Source: Nereocystis luetkeana
Taxonomy: Eukaryota > Sar > Phaeophyceae > Laminariales > Laminariaceae
Assembly: GCA_031213475.1 (NCBI GenBank)
Contig: JARUPZ010000010.1
Location: forward strand, 2,783,985-2,847,984
Length of the DNA stretch: 64,000 nt
Direction of reading: 5' to 3'
The stretch's first letter is position 1, and each line of letters starts with the position of its first letter. The notes under the pieces were generated by a model, which saw only the letters and a program-made list of their open reading frames with translations, did not search any database and had not been told where the DNA came from. Both the position numbers and the translations under genes were made by a program. This document shows positions 37,740-48,867 of the stretch, one piece after another.

Positions 37740-38290
37740 ATGTGCAGCGGTATACTCGTCTTCGGGCACACGAAATAAAAAAGTGGAGTACCGCCTTTAA
37801 TCAGTCGAACTCACAGCTGACGTATTTCATAATTAATTGCGTATAATAATAGCTGGGGTCACCACTTTGTGGATATTCATGTAACTCTCCAGGTGTATTC
37901 CTATCTATGCTCTGTATATGTTTGTACGCACAGATACTGCCACTGTAAATAGCCTAAATATAACGAAGAGCGGGTGGGCACGGTACCTACAGAGTACAGC
38001 AGTATAGCAGTAGTACCGTAAATTAATAACTCTGTTCGGGGGCATGGTATCCACCACATGACATGTGTTTATACGTGTATTACAAAAAAAGCGCTATTAT
38101 TGATGATACCATTAAATTGTGATCTTGAATAACAATTTAATATTTGTCTTTTTTCAACACACAGAAATAAATCACTCTCCCGTCATCGGTTCCTCCCCCA
38201 TTCCCGTACTACTGCATCCCTTTCGATTTGTACCGAAACCCAATTCCATGTGATCGTAAGTAAGTCCTTCAGTCATAGCAAACGTACCCA
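37740..38290. other. Non-coding, nothing recognised
   Basis: A/T-rich sequence with no exon or repeat family identified. A short protein-like opening follows at 38296-38361 (MCDAKADVKNMLEEASCC, ending in AAAG|GTGCGC) and could be an orphan first exon. Confidence 0.35.
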
Positions 38291-38514
38291 GCACCATGTG
38301 TGACGCCAAGGCTGACGTGAAGAACATGCTGGAGGAGGCATCGTGCTGCCTAGCAAAGGTGCGCCGGTACTTCTCGTCTTCGAACTACGATTTGTCACTG
38401 CTGCTGATTCTGTCTCCTCCACCTATCGATTTGGATACCTCCGTGCTAGCGTTGCTCTTTGTATCATCTCCAAGCCTCTATACATAATACGCTGGTACCA
38501 CACAAAGCGAGAGG

Positions 38515-38655
38515 TTTGACCTCGAGACCTTGAGGTGGTACAACCGTTTAACCTCGCAGAATGTAAGTAGACCTCGAGACCTCGGGGTACATGACTTATA
38601 ACTTACAAGTACAAACCTGGGGACTTCGAGTACAGCAGTGCGGAATATAACCTCG
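38515..38655. repeat. CCTCGAG-rich minisatellite, block 1
   Basis: Degenerate units built on CTCGAGACCTCGAGGTACA and TAACCTCGCA. Related blocks lie at 40735-40925 and 41876-41955. Confidence 0.6.
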
Positions 38656-38674
38656 CTATGTGTAACGTACAACA

Positions 38675-39281
38675 TAGAGTTGCACCCCGGCCTCAAAATT
38701 TGGAACCGGGTTCCCGACTGAGTGGGGGGCGGTTGAGGCGGAACCGGAACCGGGTACCCGGGTTACCATAAACTATTTGCTGCCCTTTTAGCGTTTGAGC
38801 TGCGGCGGACAAGGCGGACACGGGTATCTGGGTACCCGGGTACCCGAGTACCCGGGTTACCATACACTATTTGCTCCCTTTTAAGCGTGTGAGCGGCGGC
38901 GTGGTAAGGCGGACACGGGTACCCGGGTTACCATACACTATTTGCTCCCCTTGTAGCTTTGGAGCGGCGACGTGGTAGGCAAGGCAGATATTATTAGGGG
39001 TATTCTCTGTTCTCGGTCTGTAGTCTGCAGGGGCGAGAGGCGAGAGTCTAGAGGCACAGCCGCTGGAGTGTAAATCAACGTATACCCCAGTCTTGGGGCC
39101 TCCGTATAAAACAATTGACGGGTACCCGGGTACCCGGGTACCCGGGGTACTAATACCCGTGGTTCCGTGAGTTGGACCGGGATGGTTCCGGTTCCCACGG
39201 TTCCGGGTACCCGCCACCGGGTACCCGGTTCGGGTACCCGGTTCGGGTACCCGGTTCTCAGTCAAACGGGGTGCAGCTCTA
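38675..39281. mobile_element. Non-autonomous DNA transposon with 15-bp TIR (hAT-like), copy 1
   Basis: Both ends carry the inverted repeat TAGAGTTGCACCCCG (one mismatch at the right end). The inside has repeated GGTACCCGGGTACC blocks, about three copies of a 70-bp unit around GGTTACCATACACTATTTGC, and a unique segment shared with copy 2. A YARNG-type terminus is usual for hAT elements. No clean 8-bp target duplication is seen at this copy. Confidence 0.65.
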
Positions 39282-39307
39282 TTACTAGTACAAGAGCAGA
39301 GCAGTAG

Positions 39308-40526
39308 TAGAGTTGCACCCCGGCCTCAAAGTTCGGAACCGGGTACCCGACCAGGTGGGAGGCGGTTGAGGCGGAACCGGAGCCGGGTACCCGGGTACTA
39401 GGCAGAAACGGGTACCCGGGTTACCATACACTATTTGCTTCCCTTTTACCGTTTGAGCGGCGGCGGGTACGGTGGACACGGGTATTCGGGTACCCGGGTT
39501 ACCATGCACTAGTTGTTCCCCTTTTTTATTTGAGCGGCGGCGTGGTAAGGCTGACACGGGTACCCGGGTTACCATATATACTATTTGCTCCCCTCGTAGC
39601 CTTCGAGCGGCTGTGTGGTAAAAGGCGAAATGTGGGAAAGCATGACTTTTCATTTTGCCGCTCTCGATGAATCATGCCAAAGAAAGAAGGCTGAAGGCAA
39701 GTAAGTACCAAGTAAGTACTAGTAGAGAGGTGGGGAGTACCGTGGAGTGGGGAATTGAAATAGAAGCATGGAATATCATTTTCCTCCTACCCTTATCGCG
39801 CTCGTCAGGTCATCAGGAATATCCTTCGAGTGTAATTGGTTGCATCAAACCAATCATGCTAGAAAATCCCACACACCCACACACCCAGAAACAACGAAGA
39901 AGGGAGTAAGAAATGCTGGGGAAACCTTCGCCCATACTGCCGCAACAGAAAAACACATTGTTGAAGTAAACCAGGTATTATTTCACAAATATTTACATTA
40001 AACAACATATATATAAGAACCCACAGACCGATATCCGTCTAATCATCTCGTCAAACGCCCAATATATCAATATATCAACCCCGTGCGGAAACCAACCATT
40101 GTGTGTGATCTCTCATTGCCGCAAACACGTCAGTCTCTCTGCGAACAGCAACAAATATCGATTGGTTTGGACTTCTCATGGCTGGGTTCATGGTAGAGCA
40201 AAATAGGTCCACTTACGCTGGTAGGGGTATCGTGTGTGTATCGTGTTGTGCGAAGGCTGGTATTAAGACTACTTATAGGGGTATTCTCTATTCTCGGTCT
40301 GTAGGCTGCAGGGTCGAGAGGATAGAGTCTAGAGGCACAGCCGCTGCAGTGCAGGTATAAATCAACGTATACGCTAGTCTTTGGGGCTCCGTATAAAACA
40401 ATCGACGGGTACCCGGGGTAAAAATACCCGCGATTCCGTACGTTGGACCGGAACGGTTCCGGTTCCGACGGTTTCGGGTACCCGCCAACGGGTACCCGGT
40501 TCTCAGTCAGACGGGGTGCAACTCTA
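39308..40526. mobile_element. Non-autonomous DNA transposon with 15-bp TIR (hAT-like), copy 2
   Basis: It has the same TIR at both ends (exact), the same 70-bp units at 39410-39600 and the same unique segment at 40275-40430. The middle (about 39620-40260) is not in copy 1. The flanks AGCAGTAG (left) and AGCAGCAG (right) match at 7 of 8 positions, as an 8-bp hAT target duplication would, though CAG-like runs are common in this window. Confidence 0.65.
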
Positions 40527-40734
40527 AGCAGCAGTAGTTCAGACGTCGAGACCTGAGGTTTTCATACGTATCATACGTATGTGCGCATCTATGGTATCAT
40601 CAGGTACCTGGTACCGGTATCATTTACTCTCGTAACTCGTTCGTATCAGGTACGAGGTATTTTATACCTACGACGCAGTCTGTACCCGTACCATACTAAG
40701 TATCTGGTAGAGTTCAACACATCGAGCCCTTCGG

Positions 40735-40925
40735 ACTACGAGTACGAACATAACCTCGCAAGGCCTTGAAGTGCACGACGTATAACCTCGCAAGTCTGAC
40801 GTAGACCTCCGAGACGTCGAGATACACAACCTGTCACCTTGCAGCAGGCCTCGAGGCCTCGAGGCACGTAACCTAGTAGGTATCCTCGCAAAATAGACCA
40901 CGATGCATCGAGGCACATAACCTAT
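40735..40925. repeat. CCTCGAG-rich minisatellite, block 2
   Basis: Degenerate repeats around CATAACCTCGCAAG, GTCGAGATACA and CCTCGAGGC. Same style as 38515-38655. Confidence 0.55.
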
Positions 40926-41088
40926 AGAGTGCCGTATAACACGCGATATAACATATAACACGCCCCCTCGGACGATATTCAAAGCTGGGTTTCTGGACAA
41001 AAGGGAGGGCGTATACGCCACGGGGTGTGTCTATGCAACCTTCTCGACGAAATATTTCCAAAGCCACCATTTTCGTTGTGTGTGCCCC

Positions 41089-41185
41089 TTAACCCTTTTA
41101 GAACCGCAGTCCCGTTCTGGGGACAAACCAGTCAAATTTCAAGTAGTTTTGTCCCCAAACGGGACTGCGGTTCTAAAGGGGTTAA
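41089..41185. mobile_element. MITE flanked by TTAA (piggyBac-like)
   Basis: Inverted repeats start CCCTTTTAGAACCGCAGTCC and run about 36 bp. The right arm is their complement with a single extra base, and TTAA lies at both outer ends. The loop is only about 15 bp. A CCC start with a TTAA target is the piggyBac hallmark. Confidence 0.8.
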
Positions 41186-41230
41186 GGCATGTTTGGGAGG
41201 AAACCGGCTGAGATATTCGTCCCAGGGGGT

Positions 41231-41821
41231 GTTCGAAATATGAAGGATAGACCACTGAGCTACTCAGTCAGCGCTGACTTAGTAGCTCAGTGGTATATCC
41301 TTCAAGTTTCGAACAGAAGAAGTACCTTTGGGCTTGATACGGCCTCCCCCCGATAACATCCTCCGGTGTTGATCAAGCCCCTGATCAGCGCCTGATTTTT
41401 CTTTCCTACCAGGTATATATAGTCCCCCTCCCTATTAATAGTCGGCTGACTGAGTAGCTCAGTGGTTTATCCTTTATAAAACGAACAAAAAAAGTCTGGG
41501 GTTCGAGTCCCGCCAGAAGTCGTATTTCCGCTTTTTCTGCCGTGGGTAGAAAGAGGGAAACCGGGTGGAGAGAACCACGATAAAAGAACACTCGACCAGA
41601 GAGTCGAAAGTGGAGTGAACCACTTGAGTAAAAGAACACACGACTAGGCAGGGGGGCTGCAGGAAGGAAAACCAGGCGCTGATTAGGGGCTTGATCCACC
41701 CCAGAGGATGTTATTGGCGGGAGGCCGTATCGAGCCCAAAGGTACTTCTTTTGTTCGAAATATGAAGGATAGACTACTGAGCTACTCAGTAGCTCAGTGG
41801 TCTACCCTTCATATTTCGAAC
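41231..41821. repeat. Composite fold-back: inverted arms each holding a palindrome
   Basis: The outer arms (about 41231-41395 and 41677-41821) are inverted copies, sharing for example AGTACCTTTGGGCTTGAT and its complement. Each arm contains an internal palindrome (41231-41313 and 41752-41821) made of two head-to-head copies of TAGCTCAGTGGT, a tRNA D-arm/A-box sequence. The loop holds a tRNA-like SINE head. Confidence 0.75.
41445..41560 (+). repeat. tRNA-like SINE head inside the fold-back
   Basis: AGTAGCTCAGTGGTTTATCC (A-box) is followed about 30 bp later by GGGGTTCGAGTCCCGCC (B-box). No anticodon stem can be formed and the spacing is SINE-like, so a functional tRNA gene is unlikely. Confidence 0.6.
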
Positions 41822-41875
41822 GGGGGGTGTGATATCTTATCACCCAGTGTGGTATACGGTAGCCATCAGCACGTG

Positions 41876-41955
41876 GACCTTGAGACCTCGAGATACATAC
41901 CCTATAACCAGCTGCCTCTATCCCCGCAGCAACTACTGTAGACCTCGATCGAGGT
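41876..41955. repeat. CCTCGAG-rich minisatellite, block 3
   Basis: A short run with TTGAGACCTCGAGATACAT and TAGACCTCGATCGAGG, related to blocks 1 and 2. Confidence 0.5.
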
Positions 41956-42531
41956 ACCAGGTATATAATCAACTGATCGCACCGCCAGATATTTTATACC
42001 AGAGGTGCAATAGAGCAGAGTGAGCTACACCTTTTTCGCTGATGTATTCAGCGAGTGAATGTGTGTGCACCCTGATGCAGCAAGCGACCATGAGTTCGCC
42101 TGCCTACGATTCTTCGACGTGTATTTATACTATTGTACGTACTGCTGTATGATAGGCCATACTGCTGCTGATATTCATCGCGGTTACATCCCCTTGTTTG
42201 TTGCACCCGAGCGAGGGTTTACGATATGGTTTGATCCATACAGCAGTAAGCCGCACTGCTGCTGCTGCTACTGCTGTGTACGAGTAATATCAGTATTTCG
42301 TTCATTGTATCCGGAGGTACGATATGGGTTGGTTCTTCCAACAGCAAGCGGCAGCAGTACGACGAGTTTGGAATAGTACTCCAATCAGACAATAAAAAAA
42401 TAGCAAAGCCTTGCACGTGTCGCAGGCCACGGAGGCCGCACCGCATGTAAATATGGTAGAAGCCGCCCGGCACGGATGTCCCTCCAGGGGGCACAGAAGC
42501 ACGAGCAATATGTCGTCACTCAGACCGCACG

Positions 42532-44748
42532 ATGTGCTCGCTCGGCAACACTCCCGCCCGGCGCTCGTGCACGCGGCAGGGGGAGCTTAACGAAGCGGCG
42601 GAGCTCTGCGCGGCGGCTACTCGCACAGCTCCTCGAAATGCTCGGGCTCGCTACCTGCGAGGAGCCGTAGCCCAGAGGGCAGGACGAGGTCGGGAGGCTG
42701 CCGAGTACGCATGCGAGGCCGCTCGACTCCGGCCGGACTTGCCTGCCCTTCAGCTTGCAGCGGGGTCTCTGCTCTACCGGGGGAAGGAGTATGCTAGCGC
42801 GCTGAGGGTGTACGAAGGGGCCATTGAGAAGGACCCAGCCGACGCACGGTATCACCTCGGGGGTGGGTACCGTAGTGTAATTGTTGGATGCGGACGCCGT
42901 ATTTTATTTATTCGATTATTTTTCGCCCCATTCAATACCCTCGCCCTTCTTTTCTCTCTCCTTCCTAGTCGTACCTTAGATCCGGCGGTTACACAGGAGG
43001 CGTTTCTCCCCCCTCCCCACTACGGTACGTGCCTTCATTTTTGTCGTGAGTAGGTCCTGCACTTTCCCCCCTCGTCGACTCACGTCGAGTCACACCTACC
43101 CACGCTATGCGCTCTGAGGAATCCGTGTTGATAAAAATCATAGAACCCCACAACATGGCAGGGCTCGAAACCCTGGTCTTCGACCTGAGGTAGATTTCGA
43201 GGCTGACCAATAGACCACCGGAGCGACCTCGTATGGATGGTGAGAAACGGGAGTGGTGTACCGCCTAGGTACAGCAGTTAGCTGACGGACACCGCATTGA
43301 TACCGATACTCGTATTGATGTTAGTAGTAAATGAACAGGAATGGTGGAATGGTATATATACGAGTATAGAATATTAGTCACACAGAGGTAGCTGTATTTA
43401 CGTTGCCCCGGCTGCGACGAAAAAGTCTTGAATACACTACTGTTGACAAGGCACCCGGATCCGAACCCAAAACCGGTATTGACCTAATGTAACTTTGACA
43501 AAACGGTTGACACATACCTGGTACTCGACAGTACCATGTACCAGGGATACCCTAACCCTTACCCTAACCGGAACCCCAACCGGATGGAAAAAAACTCGAG
43601 ATGGAGATGGCATGAGGAGTTCAAGTGTGGTCAATGAACCACTTTTCTAAGCTGGGCCAAGCCGTTAAATCAACCCTTGAGACCACGGGGATGGAGACGC
43701 CATAAGGAGTTCAAGTGTGTTATATCAACCATTTTTTCTAAGCTGGGCTAAGCCGTTTATTATTAACCCTTGAGACCACGCTTTTCCACCCGCCCCCAAA
43801 CACACCCAGCCGCTGCTGCCCTCAGAAAACTTGGCCGGTGCAACGAGGCCACCGCGTCTCTCCTCCGCGCCGCCGCCACCGCTGACCCTCGCGACGCGCA
43901 CGTGCACTACAAGCTGGGGCAGCACCTGCGCTCGGTGGGAGGGGGCTCCTCGTGCGCTCTGGCAGCCGAGGCATACGGTCGGGCGCTTGCGCTTGACCCT
44001 GGTCATGCCCTGGCGGCGTTCTGGCTGCAGGCCACGAGGAAGCGCGGCGCGGCAGGTGATTGTTCCGCGCGTTTTCGAAGTTGTGTTTAGAGCCGCGCTA
44101 CGGCGGTAGAGGTATGCACTTTTCAGCCCGAACATGTATCGCTGATGGGGCTCTCCCCAACCGAGGACTTACCCGATATCTGAACCCGATTGTTACACTA
44201 GCATTCGTCAGCTACTGATATAGGCCAAGGGGTTGTGTAACGGGATTAGGCGCACATTTAGTTGCTGCAGCTGCTTTACGTAAGGGTCCGTTGATGCTCT
44301 AGTTTTGTTCCTTCAAGGCCTCTTTAGGCGTCGTGGCTCAGTATACTTGTTTAGTTGGAGTAGGGAGATATTTGACGGCTTTCCGTCAAGGGGGGAAGAG
44401 GGCCGTCAATTGACAGTGTTAAGCTGTTGCTGTAAGTTGCTTTAGGCAAGTGTTAGGGCCTGGGTTATACCTACTAAAACCATAAGCCGCTCGTTCGATC
44501 TTGTGCCTACTGTTCTGCTGCGCGATACTCGAGTAGTTTCGAAACAATACCTGCTCTACTAAAACCGATATACAATACTACTATATCTGTTCACGAAACA
44601 CCCAGTAAAACCTGCTGGTTGCCTGGTGAATATATAATCGAACGACGTTTGGAGGCGCTTGTCGTGACCTCCATCGAGCACTCGGAAATCGGACCGCAAG
44701 CCCCGCACTGCTTTGTTTTATGATCTGCAGCTGACTTGGACTCGGTCA

Positions 44749-44790
<42 letters not shown>

Positions 44791-46849
44791 TGTCTGTCTG
44801 CCCACCTCACTCCCTTTTTTATTCCGTCGCAGCAGCCACCGCCGAGCAAACCGAGAGCCGTGCGGCGATAACGCGAGCCGGTAGCGCTATCTACTCAGAA
44901 CCGGCCGATGTCAAATACATTGCGCAGACGACGACCCCGCTCGCGGCGCCGCGCGAGTACGTGACCAGTTTGTACAACTCCTACGCGGAGACTTTCGACT
45001 CCCACCTTCAGGGATCTCTAGGGTACCGAACACCGACCGTCATTGTCGAAACCCTGGGCGTTTTATTTCCGCGAAAAAGGTGTGAGGCTGTTGCGCAAGG
45101 CACGCCTTGGGATAGCTATGAGCGTGGAAAGAAAACGGTTGTTGTTGGTGTCGTTCGCTTCCACTCATTTTGTTTTGTTTTTTTCCAGACACTAGGTATG
45201 GCTTTTTCGGAGACTTTGTGTTGACGGGACTGTCTTGTTTTAGGATTTTCGATCAGCGAGAAGACGTTAGCATTGAAGAAAGGAACGGGGAACGCCTGTC
45301 TGCAGCATACAGCAGCTGCTGTTCGTAGGCGTTGGCACACATAGCCGTTGAACTTTCCTGAAAAATGTGTTTTTGGTGGGTTTTCTTTGTTCGCGGCTCG
45401 TTGGACGACGATGTATAAAATTGGTGGCGCGGCTTGAAGCTTAGCAACACATGCGCGCCTGAGCCCTGCTGGTGACCATGCGTCCCTGCCGCCCCACTCA
45501 TGTCTTCAACACCCTGACCTCTAGAAGCGTACTAAAAACAGATTCGCACAACTTTCGGGTTGTCGTCTTTTTTCGCGCTCCACCCGCAAGTGCTGTGTTG
45601 CTCGCATGTCCTCTACGCACCATAGTCCTACAGTCGAATGCTAACACTGCCTCGTATCTCTCCTCTCGCTGACCCCGCCCCGCCCCCTCTCGTGCCTGCC
45701 TGGTCGGTGAACACCCGACGTACCCAGCCCCGGCATTGTAGAGATGCGAGGGACTATGGCCATACGACCACGTACATACCTGACACGATCACACCGGCCC
45801 CAATCCCCCAAACCTATCGCCCCTCCGTACCACGGTTACCTTTTTTCCCCCCAAAGATGGAAGCGCTGCCTCGACCTGGGGTGCGGCACCGGTCTCTCGG
45901 GGCAAGCCGCCTCCGCCGTCTGCCACCGCCTTGCTGGGGTGGACCTCAGCCCCGCCATGGTCCGGCAAGCACGCCATAAAAAGGTATACCATCGACTCCT
46001 CGTGGGTGACGTCACCGACACGGTCACGAGCCTCTGCCGCGCCAACGGTAGCGGTAGCGGTAGCGGTAGTGGTACCAATAGCAGTGGCGTTCGCGGTATG
46101 GGTAGCAACAGCGGTAGCACCAGCAGTGGCGATGGCGATAGCGGTCACGGAAACGGTGGTAGGGGGCGTGATTGGACCGAGCCCGAAGCGGAGGAAGAAA
46201 AAGGGGGCGCTCCCAGGGGGGAACGAGAACATCTCAACTCCGACCTTGACCTCGACCTCGAGGGGAGAGCGGGATTGGTGTCCAACACGGTAACGTCCAT
46301 GGGAACAGGAAAAAAAAGGGAAAATTACACGGGAACCGGAGAGGGAGAAGCGGGATCGGTCACGGGAACGGTCACGGGAACGGTCGCGGGAACTGTCACA
46401 GGAATCGGAGGAGTGGGAGATCTCGCACTCTCAACATGTTCGACCCCGCCGGCGGTGGAGTCGGCGGCGGCGGCGACGGCATTGGCAGCGGAGGGGACAG
46501 CGGCATTGCCCGTCAAAGCCAGCGGGGCCGAAGCCTGCGGAGGTGACCTCGTTCTCTCGTGTGATGTGTTCGGGTACATAGGTGACCTCCGGCCCTGCTT
46601 CGAGGCCGTCCGTCGCCTCTTTCCGGGAGAGACCGATGGTGCTAGCAGGAGTGGCGCCGCTGTCTTCGCGTTTTCGGCGGAGGCACCTCCGGTCGGATCC
46701 GCGGCCGTCGATGCTGAAGCGGAGGGACGGGGGGCGGGAGGACGGGGAGGGGGGGCTGAAGGAGATGCGGGCGGTAGCTTTCAGGCTGGTGAGGGGCGAC
46801 CGGGGTACGAGCTGCAGGGTACGGGCAGGTGAGCCTCGCGGGGCTTCGG

Positions 46850-46899
<50 letters not shown>

Positions 46900-47455
46900 T
46901 CCTGCTGCCGCCGCCGCTGCTGCTGTTGCACGTCACATTGTACGAGTCATGATGCCCGAACGGGTACTACGTGCGATGGTATCTCCCGGCTTGTGACACA
47001 GGCGACTCTACGGTGGGTGTAGGTGCGTGCGCATACGAACCACCGAGGAAAGAACGTTCAGGTACGTGATGCTAACATATCCGCTGTCAATAGGCATGCT
47101 CCTGGCAAGACTCTCCAACGAAGTTTAATCTCTATCCCCTCCTCCGCCCCCCTTCCCCGCGCTGTTTTGCGTCTCGCTGCCGCCCCCCTCCGAAACAAAT
47201 TGCCCCCGCGGCCACGCTGAAAGGTACACCCACAGCCGAGAGTACCTGGAGAGAGTGTGCCGGGAAGCCTCGTTCCGCGTCCTGGAGTCGAAGGATGTGA
47301 TCCTGCGCAAGAATGCCGGCGTCCCCGTGAGAGGGTTCGTTTTTGTCGCGGAAGCGGTAGGTAAATGTAACGCTGTACGTAACGGAAAACGTAACGCTAC
47401 ATGTAACGGTAATTGTAACGTTACATGTAACGGCAAATGTTGCGCTACTACGTGA
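42532..47455 (+). CDS. TPR-containing SAM-dependent methyltransferase (COG4976-like)
   Basis: Five exons join in phase: 42532-42862, 43810-44055, 44833-45079, 45857-46828 and 47224-47455 (675 residues). Exons 1-2 encode TPR helices (AALRKLGRCNEA, HYKLGQHLR). Exon 3 has PREYVTSLYNSYAETFDSHL, the entry of the methyltransferase fold. Exon 4 holds motif I LDLGCGTGLSG (near residue 280), then GVDLSPAMVRQARHKKVY and GDV, and after a long insert LVLSCDVFGYIGDL. Exon 5 gives RYTHSREYLERVC and LRKNAGVPVRGFVFV. This order is that of predicted TPR-methyltransferases; the substrate is unknown. Odd points: about 160 residues of Gly/Ser/Thr/Glu-rich repeat lie between motifs II and IV, encoded by 6-12 bp repeats, and the last about 30 residues are translated minisatellite. 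The ATG at 42532 is the first in frame, but an upstream exon is possible. The exon 3 acceptor is CAGCAG, so either AG keeps frame. Confidence 0.85.
42900..43238 (-). repeat. SINE S1, diverged copy in intron 1 of the methyltransferase gene
   Basis: It shares the CTACGGTACGTGCCTTCATTT body block and the CCCTCGTCGACTC block with the other S1 copies. The tRNA-like head (minus strand, about 43150-43238) has diverged. Its position within an intron shows tolerance of insertions there. Confidence 0.75.
43592..43785. repeat. Tandem duplication in intron 1, 2 units of about 95 bp
   Basis: The block from GGAGTTCAAGTGTG through CTAAGCTGGGC.AAGCCGTT to CCCTTGAGACCACG occurs twice. Confidence 0.8.
44750..44800 (+). 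repeat. (CCTG)n microsatellite in intron 2
   Basis: About nine CCTG units followed by CTGT units, ending about 30 bp before the exon 3 acceptor. Confidence 0.9.
45697..45776 (-). repeat. PH repeat in intron 3 of the methyltransferase gene
   Basis: Short copy reading on the + strand from GCCTGGTCGGTGAAC to ATGGCCATACGACCACG. It lies about 80 bp before the C/T-rich acceptor of exon 4. Confidence 0.75.
46848..46922 (+). repeat. (CTG)n tract in intron 4
   Basis: About 16 uninterrupted CTG units followed by CTC and CCG variants. It lies 20 bp downstream of the exon 4 donor and, read through, would give a poly-Cys run. It is intronic in the model given. Confidence 0.85.
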
Positions 47456-47490
47456 CGGTAAATGTGACGCTAAATCTAACGGAAACTAAT
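47365..47490 (+). repeat. TGTAACGG minisatellite over the methyltransferase stop codon
   Basis: Degenerate 12-bp units (ATGTAACGGTAA and variants), about ten copies. The last third of exon 5 and the TGA at 47453-47455 lie inside it. Confidence 0.8.
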
Positions 47491-48376
47491 ACTGTCGTTG
47501 CCGCGCGTTCATGGAAGATACTTTTAGCGGCCAGTGACCGTGCGGGGAGGGGGTGGGCTTTGCGGGCCGGGGACCTCGTTTTTAACGGCGTACTGTTTGT
47601 TCGGCTATTAATAGCAAAAAAGCAACATGAGAGGACAGTCGTAGTAGAACGTGCGCGGCCGATGGTTGTATTGGTGTAACGTGGCTAAATAATACCAGGG
47701 TATATGATAGATATGAGTACCTGGTACGTATAAAAGAGGGATGTTTGGTTCAGATCATTGGCCGGACAAACTGCAAATCTGGGTTTCAAGCCAACTTTGG
47801 GTACAAACAACTGGCGTGTTTTTCATTTTGATTGGACCTCATTTGAACTGCACAGAAATTTTGGGGACAAAACAGCCTGGAAACAGAGTTGGGAAACGAC
47901 GAAAGACAGACGTACGCATTGATACGCCATCTAAGAAAGAAATATGACTTGCAAAGAAGCTCAACGAACAGCCAGCACACAGAGGCAGCAGCAGGCATCA
48001 ATCAATCAACAGCAGCATGCAGCAACGCTCGGAAGGAGCCTTCTGCTTGGGATAAGCTCTCGGGTCGGGCACGGGGGGGGGGGGCAGAGGCGGTGGACGA
48101 CACATGAAGAGGAAAAGCGGCGCCCCACGCCGCACCGGCCCGTGTGCTCGTCGCCACTATGGAGCCTACACCCCCCCCCAAACGTTCCGTCAGAACACGG
48201 CACATGAGGGGGAAATCATCGTCTCGCGCCTCACGGGCCCCCAAGTAACACGCAGCTTGCAAAAATGTGAGTTTCGTCGCGGCTAGAGACCCCGAACATC
48301 TCCGAAAGGTTCCGTCAATAAGACGCCTTGAGGCATTGCCTTGCTCGAATCTCAACGCGCGTGGTCAACACATACG
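47491..48376. other. Non-coding, nothing recognised
   Basis: No exon or named repeat was identified. A G run lies at 48074-48084. Confidence 0.4.
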
Positions 48377-48646
48377 GGGAATCACCCCACGGTAGGGGTT
48401 GCCCTTGGTGGGCCCCGAGGTTTCTGACCAATTGAGTTCCTCAAGTGAGGAGCTACCAGTTAGAATGAAATGTGTATGTTTACTCGTATGTTCGTTTTAG
48501 GACTAGCGCATACAAGTGCCGGTCGGGTGGCACAAAATGAATTTATTCCAAGTATTTGTATCGAGTGAGATACTGAGCTCCTAATGTGAGGGACTCAGGA
48601 GTTTATGGTGCACCTCTACTGTGGGATGGCTCCGGGAAGGGCGTGG
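48377..48646 (+). repeat. Dispersed repeat R290, copy 2
   Basis: Same orientation as the copy at 14010-14280, from CACCCCACGGTAGGGGTTGC to CTACTGTGGGATGGCTCC, with several small indels between the two. Confidence 0.75.
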
Positions 48647-48867
48647 TCGCCACGGGTTTCCGCAGGCGTATGCACGCGGGGACGGGGCGGCAACCTATAC
48701 CAGGCAATAAAAGATCGGGGCAACTGTGCTCTAGCACCTGGCTGGCACGTGGTCCTCGACGGAGGACCATCGCACAAACGACGGTCTAAATATTTTTGGG
48801 GCTGCTTCGGTAGGAAACCTGCGCTGTTTGCAGGCGCGTTTTCGACTTTCTTCCACCGTGTTATAGC

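Noticed and set aside
46431-46931. Minus-strand poly-Gln protein
   Set aside because: It is the reverse reading of the (CTG)n tract and of the methyltransferase exon. The plus-strand exon has family motifs; this does not.
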